NCBI GenBank assembly: GCA_017962165.1
Contig: JAGCVW010000031.1
Span: 1 to 55,041, forward strand
From: Bacteroidales bacterium
Lineage (GTDB): Bacteria > Bacteroidota > Bacteroidia > Bacteroidales > UBA932
DNA: 55,041 nucleotides
Reading direction: 5' to 3'
Part shown: piece after piece, positions 49,258 through 55,041 of the stretch
Layout of the letters: each line of letters opens with the position of its first letter
Numbering within the stretch: the stretch's first letter is position 1
The notes under the pieces: model-generated
What the model saw: only the letters and a program-made list of their open reading frames with translations
What the model was told of the DNA's origin: nothing
Database searches by the model: none
Program-made: the position numbers and the translations under genes

Positions 49258-50703
49258 ATGTCAAACCCTAAATTTAACGTCAAGTATTGTGTCCTTCTGC
49301 CTATAGTGCTGATCGTCACAATCTTCCTGTGGGTAATGCCTGTTTCCTGGTTCGGAATCGCAGCCCTCACGGTAGTGCAGCAGCGTGTTATCGCTCTGTT
49401 TGTTTTCGCAGCCCTCATGTGGATTTTCGAAATCATCCCCAACTGGACTACGTCTCTTTTAGTTATTACAATATTGCTTTTGACGGTGTCGACAAAGGGT
49501 ATCGGCTTCCTGTGCAACCCCGATTTCGGAACGCTTATGAAGCCCGCCCGCATCATGTCGAGTATGGCGGACCCCGTGGTCATGCTGTTCCTCGGCGGCT
49601 TCGTGCTCGCCATTATGGCCGAGCGCTATGGCCTCGATGTGGTAATTGCCCGCGCACTGCTTAAGCTCTTCGGAACCAACCCCCGCTTCGTGCTCCTTGG
49701 CTTCCTTCTGATCATCGCCGTGTTCTCGATGTTCATGTCGAACACAGCCACCGCCGCCATGATGCTTACGCTTCTGGCCCCGGTGCTCTCGAAGCTCCCC
49801 GTAGACGACAAGGGTAAGATCGGCCTTGCGCTCTCCATCCCCGTTGCGGCCAACCTCGGCGGTATCGGAACCCCTATCGGAACTCCTCCGAATGCTACCG
49901 CCAAGGGCTATCTGGAGCAGGCCGGCATCGACGTCACCTTCGGTGAGTGGTGCGTCCATATGATCCCCTATGTGCTGATCATGCTCGTGGTTGCATGGAT
50001 TATCCTCCAGCTCTTCTTCCCCTTCAAGACCAAGGAACTCAAGCTCGAGATCCCCGCAAGCGACAAGAAGAGGGATTGGAAATATGTCCTCGTCTGGATC
50101 ACCTTCATCGGAACTATCCTCCTGTGGGCGACCGAGCAGATCACAAAGATCAACTCCAACATCGTCGCCTTCGTCCCGCTCGCAGTCTTCACTGCAACCG
50201 GACTCTTCGGAAAGGAGGAAATCAAGGAAATCAACTGGAACGTCCTCTGGCTCGTTGCTGGTGGATTCGCCCTCGGATATGCCCTGCAGGACACCGGTCT
50301 TGCCAAGGTCCTTATCGAGGCTATCCCGTTCGGCGAAATGTCCGTAGTTCTCGTTATCGTGATCGCAGGCCTCGTCTGCTACTTCCTTTCGAACTTTATC
50401 TCGAACTCCGCTACGGCGGCCCTGCTCATCCCGATCCTTATCGTGGTCGCAGCCGGCATGGCGGATCCCGCAGCAGCCAGCCACTCTTCGTTCATGGCCT
50501 TTGGCGGAACCCAGGCAATGATTATCTTCATCGCAACCTGCGCCTCCATCGCAATGCTCTTCCCGATTTCGACTCCTCCGAATGCAATCGCTTCGTCGAC
50601 CGGTCTCGTGGAGACAAAGGATATGGCAAGGGTCGGTATCGTGATCGGCGTTGTCGGTTTCATCTTCGGTTTCTTATGGCTTACCAAGATTTTCCCGTTC
50701 TAG
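49258..50703 (+). CDS. DASS/SLC13 family sodium-coupled anion transporter
   Basis: A 481-residue membrane protein with about 11 helices and the two inverted-repeat hairpin motifs of the family: SNTATAAMM in the first half and SNSATAALL in the second, each followed by a TPPNA-type loop (GTPPNATAKG and STPPNAIAS). DASS proteins import di- or tricarboxylates or sulfate with sodium. The downstream porin gene starts 1 nt after the stop, so uptake across both membranes may be linked. The substrate is not readable; succinate-type dicarboxylates are likely by family. Confidence 0.9.
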   Translation: MSNPKFNVKYCVLLPIVLIVTIFLWVMPVSWFGIAALTVVQQRVIALFVFAALMWIFEIIPNWTTSLLVITILLLTVSTKGIGFLCNPDFGTLMKPARIMSSMADPVVMLFLGGFVLAIMAERYGLDVVIARALLKLFGTNPRFVLLGFLLIIAVFSMFMSNTATAAMMLTLLAPVLSKLPVDDKGKIGLALSIPVAANLGGIGTPIGTPPNATAKGYLEQAGIDVTFGEWCVHMIPYVLIMLVVAWIILQLFFPFKTKELKLEIPASDKKRDWKYVLVWITFIGTILLWATEQITKINSNIVAFVPLAVFTATGLFGKEEIKEINWNVLWLVAGGFALGYALQDTGLAKVLIEAIPFGEMSVVLVIVIAGLVCYFLSNFISNSATAALLIPILIVVAAGMADPAAASHSSFMAFGGTQAMIIFIATCASIAMLFPISTPPNAIASSTGLVETKDMARVGIVIGVVGFIFGFLWLTKIFPF

Positions 50704-50704
50704 T

Positions 50705-51748
50705 ATGAAAAAGATTCTGTTCGTATTATCAGCGCTCCTGATCGGTGCCGCCGCTTTCGCTGAGGATAATCAGATCGAATACGGCTACAAGCAGACCGGT
50801 TACATGAGCACCCCCAAGATGGGCGCTTACGTGATCGGCGGCTATAAGTACTCCGACAAGGACGGCGCCAACGGAGGCCCGGGCTTCAACGCCAGGCTCA
50901 TCCGTCTGTATGTAGACGGCTCCATCTTCACCGATTTCAAGTACAGGCTCCAGCTGCAGGTCAACGGCGGGAATCCCCACGTCAAAGACTACTACCTTGA
51001 GTGGACCAAGTACAACGCCTTCAGGGTTAAGATTGGCCAGTTCAAGAGGGCTTTCTCCTTCGAGAACCCGATGAACCCATGGGATGTGGGAGTAGGTGAT
51101 TACTCGCAGGTAGTCCAGAAGTTCGCCGGATTCGGCGACAGGCTCGGCGAAGCCAACATGGGCGGCCGCGACCAGGGTCTCCAGATCCAGGGCGACTTCC
51201 TGCCCATAGGCGAAGACAAGCACACGCTCTTCCACTACCAGATCGGTGTCTGGAACGGTCAGGGTATCAACCAGGCCGATAAGGACAAGGCTAAGGACAT
51301 CATCGGAACCCTCCAGGTCCAGCCCATCAAGGGCCTCAAGCTCGGAGTCTTCGGATGGAAGGGTACATGGATCGACGGAACCGGAACCAGCTGGGACCGT
51401 GACCGCGTATGCGCCGGCCTCTTCTACGACAAGAACAACTGGACCGTCAGGGCCGAGTACGCCGCAACCTTCGGCGCCGAGACCCGCCAGAACGGAGACA
51501 ACACTGCCGACGCCCTCTACATCACCGCCGGTATCCCCGTTCAGGACTGGCTCAAGGTGTATGTTAAGTGGGATGAATTCCGCGGAGCAGGCAATGCCGC
51601 TACCGCGCATGACATTTATTCATGCTGCGCGAACTTCCGCCTGCACAAGAACCTCAACTTCCAGCTTGAGTACCGCCGTCATGAAGACCAGACCCTCGCG
51701 GTTCCTTCCTTCAACGAACTCTGGTTCATGACCTACGTCCGTTTCTAA
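50705..51748 (+). CDS. OprP/OprO-like outer-membrane porin
   Basis: From ATG 50705 (MKKILFVLSALLIGAAAFA) the protein has 347 residues: a signal peptide then a beta-barrel with GGYKYSDKDG, ARLIRLYVDGSIFTDFKYRL, VKIGQFKRAFSFENPM and a terminal Phe strand, the pattern of phosphate-selective porin O/P relatives in Bacteroidota. It is 1 nt after the DASS gene, so it may admit that transporter's anion. Confidence 0.85.
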   Translation: MKKILFVLSALLIGAAAFAEDNQIEYGYKQTGYMSTPKMGAYVIGGYKYSDKDGANGGPGFNARLIRLYVDGSIFTDFKYRLQLQVNGGNPHVKDYYLEWTKYNAFRVKIGQFKRAFSFENPMNPWDVGVGDYSQVVQKFAGFGDRLGEANMGGRDQGLQIQGDFLPIGEDKHTLFHYQIGVWNGQGINQADKDKAKDIIGTLQVQPIKGLKLGVFGWKGTWIDGTGTSWDRDRVCAGLFYDKNNWTVRAEYAATFGAETRQNGDNTADALYITAGIPVQDWLKVYVKWDEFRGAGNAATAHDIYSCCANFRLHKNLNFQLEYRRHEDQTLAVPSFNELWFMTYVRF

Positions 51749-51757
51749 AAGTTGATG

Positions 51758-51785
51758 CTAACCTGCGGAATCTTCCGCAGGTTAG
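51758..51785. terminator. Perfect 13-bp hairpin after the porin gene
   Basis: CTAACCTGCGGAA (51758-51770) and its exact complement (51773-51785). The plus strand is followed by A-rich, not T-rich, sequence, so it is a weak intrinsic terminator in that direction. It belongs to the same hairpin family as the pair at 7109-7216. Confidence 0.65.
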
Positions 51786-51834
51786 TACCAAAAAATACCA
51801 AACAATAGGGATTGCCCCGGCCGGAAGGTCGGGG

Positions 51835-51842
51835 TAATTTTG
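51835..51842 (+). promoter_or_regulatory. feoAB -7 box
   Basis: TAATTTTG, with ATTG at 51811-51814 as a partial -33 element and a 20-bp spacer. No obvious Fur-type palindrome was recognised. Confidence 0.55.
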
Positions 51843-51855
51843 TAGCGTGAACAAT

Positions 51856-54192
51856 ATGACGCTGAAAGAATTGAAGCTGGGTTGCTGGGGCGAGGTCCTT
51901 GCTGTGGGAGGAAAGGGCTCGCTTCGCCAGCATTTCCTGGACATGGGGCTTATCCCCGGGACTGTCGTGAAGATGATAAAGCGGGCGCCGATGGGCGATC
52001 CGCTGGAGATTCTTGTCCAGGGCTACTCGCTCACCCTAAGGGGAGCGGAGGCCGGCAAGATCGAGGTGCGGCAGACCGAGGCGCCCGCCGCGGCGCAGCC
52101 GCGCGAGACTTCGAAGATCGAAGAGATAGAGCACCCGGGCTTCGGCGAGGAGGGAAAGTATCACCAGAAGGAGCATGAACATCCGCTCCCGGAAGGTACT
52201 GTCCTCAGTTTCGCCCTTGCCGGCCAGCAGAACTGCGGCAAGACCACCCTTTTCAACCAGCTCACAGGTTCCAACCAGCATGTCGGAAATTTCCCGGGAG
52301 TTACGGTTGACCGCAAGGACGGCCCCATCAAAGGCCACAAGGATACTGTCGTCACCGACCTTCCCGGCATCTACTCGCTGTCTACCTACACCCAGGAAGA
52401 ACTCGTTTCGAGAAACTTCATCATAAAGAACCATCCGAAGGCCATCATCAACATAGTCGACGCCACCAACATCGAGCGCAACCTCTACTTAACCATCCAG
52501 CTCATGGAACTCGACGTCCCCGTGGTCCTGGCCCTGAACATGATGGACGAGGTCCGCGGCAACGGCGGCTCGGTCCGCATCAACAAGATGGAAAAGGCCC
52601 TCGGTCTGCCCGTGGTCGCAATCAGCGCCGCTAAGAACGAAGGTATAGGCGAGCTTGTCGACCATGCCATCCATATCGCGAAGTACCAGGAGACGCCCGC
52701 AAGGCTGGACTTCTGCAGCCCCGACGACCATGGCGGCGCAGTCCACCGATGCTTGCACAGCATCATGCACCTGGTCGAAGACCATGCCCAGAGGGCCGGC
52801 ATCCCCCGCAGGTTCGCCGCAAGCCGCTTGGTTGAGGGCGACCAGGACATACTGAACGCGCTCAAGCTTTCTGAAAACGAGCTCGAAACGCTCGAGCACA
52901 TCATCCGCCAGATGGAGGAGGAGCGGGGAATGGACCGCCATGCCGCCATGGCCGAGATGCGCTACAGTTTCATCCACCGCCTATGCGCGGAGACCGTCAG
53001 CAAGCCCGGCGTCTCGAAGGAACGCCTGCGCTCGGACCGCATTGACCGTATCCTTACTGGTAAGTGGACCGCTATCCCTGCGTTCATCGCTATTCTGGGC
53101 CTGGTCTTCTGGCTCACCTTCGACGTGATCGGCGCCAGGCTCCAGGACCTCTTCGACGAGGGAATCTCGGCGCTGGGGGAGCGTGTGGCCGCATGGATGG
53201 CGTCGCTGAACGTGGCACCGCCTGTCCAGTCGCTGGTGGCCGATGCCATCTTCGGCGGTGTCGGCACAGTCCTGAGCTTCGTGCCGCTGATCGTGGTGCT
53301 GTTCTTCTTCCTTTCGCTGCTCGAAGACAGCGGCTACATGGCGCGTATCGCCTTCGTCTCGGACAGCCTGCTGCGCAAGATCGGCCTTTCAGGGCGCAGT
53401 ATAGTGCCCATGCTCATATCGTTCGGATGCACCGTTCCCGGTGTCATGGCCGCCCGTACCCTTCCGTCGGCGCGCGACCGCCGTATGACCATCCTGCTCA
53501 CCCCGTTCATGAGCTGCTCGGCGAAGATCGCCATCTACGGTTTCTTCGTTGCGGCGTTTTTCCCCGGCCGTGCGGGTTTGGTAATGACCTGCCTGTATTT
53601 GCTGGGCATATTCGTAGGCGTTCTCGTCGCACTGATTGCGAAGAAGATGCGCCGCAACCACGAACCCGCGCCCTTCGTGATGGAACTGCCGACTTACCGT
53701 CTGCCTCAGGCTAAGAATGTCGGGCATCTGCTGTGGGACAAAACAAAGGACTTCGTGGAGCGCGCGTTTACCGTGATTTTCCTCGCGACCATCGTGATCT
53801 GGTTCCTGCAGTCGTTCAACTTCAGGCTTGCATATGTGGCCGATGATCCGGGCACTTCGATGCTCGCCGTTGTCGCAGGTTGGATTGCGCCGCTGTTCAA
53901 CCCGCTGGGGCTGGGCGACTGGCGTATCGTGACCGCTTTCATTTCTGGTTTCCTTGCCAAGGAAAGCGTCGTCGCGACCATGGAGCTCACCGGCGTGACC
54001 GCGGCCCTGACGACCCTCACCGCCGTGCCGATGCTGATCTTCTGCCTGCTCTACACGCCTTGCGTCGCGGCCGTCGCCTCGATACGCCGTGAGCTCGGCC
54101 GCCGCGCCGCGCTGTTCGTGATCGTCTTCCAGTGCGCCGTCGCCTGGCTTTGCGCCTGGCTCGGCTACCTTCTCTTCGGGTTGTTTATTTAA
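51856..54192 (+). CDS. feoB: Fused FeoA-FeoB ferrous iron transporter
   Basis: Cytoplasmic FeoA (SH3-like, residues ~1-75: MTLKELKLGCWGEVLAVGG, MGLIPGTVVKMI) is fused to FeoB, which has a G domain (G1 GQQNCGKTT, G2/G3 VTVDRK and DLPGIYSL, G4 NMMD) and a C-terminal membrane domain with two gate repeats. The linker is Pro/His-rich. I choose ATG 51856 (778 residues); GTG 51847 is possible but lies only four bases after the -7 box. Such fusions are standard in Bacteroidales. G1 reads GQQNCGKT rather than GNPNxGKT but keeps GxxxxGK(S/T). Confidence 0.95.
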   Translation: MTLKELKLGCWGEVLAVGGKGSLRQHFLDMGLIPGTVVKMIKRAPMGDPLEILVQGYSLTLRGAEAGKIEVRQTEAPAAAQPRETSKIEEIEHPGFGEEGKYHQKEHEHPLPEGTVLSFALAGQQNCGKTTLFNQLTGSNQHVGNFPGVTVDRKDGPIKGHKDTVVTDLPGIYSLSTYTQEELVSRNFIIKNHPKAIINIVDATNIERNLYLTIQLMELDVPVVLALNMMDEVRGNGGSVRINKMEKALGLPVVAISAAKNEGIGELVDHAIHIAKYQETPARLDFCSPDDHGGAVHRCLHSIMHLVEDHAQRAGIPRRFAASRLVEGDQDILNALKLSENELETLEHIIRQMEEERGMDRHAAMAEMRYSFIHRLCAETVSKPGVSKERLRSDRIDRILTGKWTAIPAFIAILGLVFWLTFDVIGARLQDLFDEGISALGERVAAWMASLNVAPPVQSLVADAIFGGVGTVLSFVPLIVVLFFFLSLLEDSGYMARIAFVSDSLLRKIGLSGRSIVPMLISFGCTVPGVMAARTLPSARDRRMTILLTPFMSCSAKIAIYGFFVAAFFPGRAGLVMTCLYLLGIFVGVLVALIAKKMRRNHEPAPFVMELPTYRLPQAKNVGHLLWDKTKDFVERAFTVIFLATIVIWFLQSFNFRLAYVADDPGTSMLAVVAGWIAPLFNPLGLGDWRIVTAFISGFLAKESVVATMELTGVTAALTTLTAVPMLIFCLLYTPCVAAVASIRRELGRRAALFVIVFQCAVAWLCAWLGYLLFGLFI

Positions 54193-54210
54193 ATAATCGC
54201 TTTTTTGTCT

Positions 54211-54218
54211 TACTTTTG
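54211..54218 (+). promoter_or_regulatory. -7 box of the TSCPD gene
   Basis: TACTTTTG, seven bases before ATG 54226. Confidence 0.6.
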
Positions 54219-54225
54219 TCGTGAT

Positions 54226-54513
54226 ATGTACGACGTGACTCTTATAAGCGATACGCGCGAGGGAAGTATCCGAAAGACTTCCTTCAAGACTTGCGAGGCA
54301 GTCTGCTCCGAGCAGATCGACATCGAAACCGAGGGCGATATCATCCGCAGTGTCAAATATGTAAAAGGCTGCCACGGAAACACCCAGGGCATAGGCCGCC
54401 TCTGCGCGGGCATGCGTGTTGGGGACGTTATCGACCGACTCTCCGGAATCGACTGCAAGGCCCGCGGCACCTCCTGCCCCGACCAGCTCGCCCGCGCCCT
54501 CCGCCAACTCTGA
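54226..54513 (+). CDS. TSCPD-domain protein
   Basis: A 95-residue small protein ending in the family name motif GTSCPDQLARAL, with conserved Cys at CEAVCSEQ, KGCHGN, RLCAGM and IDCKARGTSC. TSCPD domains also occur at the C-terminus of some class II ribonucleotide reductases; the free-standing form has no settled function, and the cysteines suggest metal binding. ATG 54226 is used rather than an in-frame ATG at 54205 because the -7 box lies between them. Confidence 0.88.
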   Translation: MYDVTLISDTREGSIRKTSFKTCEAVCSEQIDIETEGDIIRSVKYVKGCHGNTQGIGRLCAGMRVGDVIDRLSGIDCKARGTSCPDQLARALRQL

Positions 54514-54738
54514 TTTTCGCCCCCCCCTCGCGGCGGTTTTGGGGTTACTTTGCCCCTAGTATGTGGTCTCCCTGCTATTTTTTGGCAGGGAGACCGCGTT
54601 TTCCCCTTGTTTTTGCGGTTAGCCTGCTAGTTTTTCGCAGGGAGACCGCACTGTTTGGACCATGCGGCGAGATTTTGGGCATTTTCTCGCCGGATTGGGG
54701 GGGGCGAGGGCGCCATCATGCGCCGGCAGGAACATCAG
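54514..54738. other. Hairpin-rich intergenic region
   Basis: No gene seen. Two related hairpins with T-rich loops lie in tandem: GGTCTCCCTGC/GCAGGGAGACC (54565-54575/54585-54595) and GCGGTTAGCCTGC/GCAGGGAGACCGC (54615-54627/54637-54649, three mismatches). A third stem CGGCGAGA/TCTCGCCG is at 54665-54672/54685-54692. A half copy of the GTTACTTTGCCC stem is at 54544-54555. Confidence 0.6.
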
Positions 54739-54845
54739 CGTGGCGCATAAGTGTCTGAGTGTTAGGGTGTTGATGAAATACGACTCCGAGATTCAAGGAG
54801 TCGTATATTAGTAAGATGTTGATACAGAGGAATATAAGCGCCACG
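54739..54845. repeat. 107-bp palindromic element, copy 4
   Basis: Begins CGTGGCG (54739-54745), ends CGCCACG (54839-54845). Core ATACGACTCC, loop GAGATTCAA, GGAGTCGTAT. It lies in intergenic sequence near the window end, about 120 bp from the possible partial gene at 54966. Confidence 0.85.
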
Positions 54846-54920
54846 ATTAACAAGGCAGGGGAGTTTGAGGGGGGACGCCCCCCCCTCAATCAAGGTAGGC
54901 GTGAGCCTCTTCGAAGACGA

Positions 54921-54967
54921 AAGAGGATGACTAAAAAGTCTTAGGACTTGGAGGTCATCTTCTTTTT
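54921..54967. terminator. Two-tier hairpin with T-run
   Basis: Outer stem AAGAGGATGAC (54921-54931) with 54954-54964 (one G-T pair), inner stem AAGTC/GACTT (54936-54940/54945-54949), then a run of T to 54967. A G-run/C-run hairpin (TGAGGGGGG...CCTCA) precedes it at 54866-54888. Confidence 0.6.
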
Positions 54968-55041
54968 ATGTTATTCCGCCTCCGAGCGCAGGCTGCTCTC
55001 CTCCGGAAGCCTTCGCTTCGCTCACCCCTCCCACTGCGCTA
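54966..55041 (-). CDS. Possible 3' end of a minus-strand gene, partial
   Basis: The minus-strand frame is open from the right edge for 24 codons and stops at TAA (54966-54968), directly beside the hairpin at 54921-54967. The visible end reads ...SGGEQPALGGGIT. I do not recognise it, and so short an open frame in GC-rich DNA may be chance. Confidence 0.25.
   Translation of the reverse strand, partial: SAVGGVSEAKASGGEQPALGGGIT

Noticed and set aside
51811..51842. A Fur box in the feoAB promoter
   Set aside because: I found no convincing inverted repeat of the expected type there, so iron control is not claimed.

Overview
The window is a chromosomal segment of a GC-rich member of the Bacteroidales (Bacteroidota). 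Evidence: promoters with the Bacteroidota -7 box TAnnTTTG, starts without Shine-Dalgarno sequences, a SusE/F-type glycan-binding protein, a GH92 mannosidase, lone Omp85 barrels, BamA with OmpH/Skp partners, a fused FeoA-FeoB and the Bacteroidota form of RNA polymerase omega. Genus cannot be fixed from sequence alone.

Layout. 1-7.2 kb: the end of a SusE/F-like protein, a truncated pdxB copy, a tripartite hipB-hipS-hipT toxin-antitoxin module, full-length pdxB, a GH92 lipoprotein and truB, all but the first on the minus strand. 7.2-24.3 kb: rpiB, gltX and a complete, tightly overlapping division/cell-wall (dcw) cluster, transcribed mraZ-rsmH-ftsL-ftsI-murE-mraY-murD-ftsW-murG-murC-ftsQ-ftsA-ftsZ-gltX on the minus strand. 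24.4-30.8 kb: a small Cys-rich lipoprotein, tRNA-His, an operon of Omp85 barrel, NahK-like kinase and GH109-like protein, an ECF sigma remnant cut by a higBA pair, and radC. 30.8-34.4 kb: upp, a Fur-family regulator, rpoN, a SPOR protein and an LEA-like lipoprotein. 34.4-39.5 kb (plus): miaB, trxB, bamD, rpoZ, recN. 39.6-43.1 kb (minus): pdxJ, ompH, LysM/binding-protein, and a peptide deformylase with a lipoprotein signal. 43.2-54.5 kb (plus): nadK, uppS, bamA, ompH, gdhA, a DASS transporter, a porin, feoAB and a TSCPD protein. The last 0.5 kb is a hairpin-rich intergenic stretch.

Functionally this is mostly core genome: peptidoglycan synthesis and septation, outer-membrane biogenesis (BamA, BamD, OmpH), vitamin B6 synthesis (PdxB, PdxJ), NAD(P), tRNA modification and iron uptake. 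Accessory material is small and sits at gene ends. The most interesting signals are: (i) four copies of a ~107-bp imperfect palindrome bounded by CGTGsCs/CGCCACG, three of which begin or end 3-5 nt from stop codons; (ii) a 161-bp element with 16-bp terminal inverted repeats inserted in the 3' end of rsmH, whose removal restores a stop codon at normal RsmH length; (iii) a HipBST-type module bracketed by pdxB 3' ends; (iv) an in-frame 21-bp tandem repeat inside pdxB; (v) a sigma-factor gene truncated by higBA; and (vi) several genes whose start codon lies 5-9 nt after the -7 box, which predicts leaderless mRNAs.
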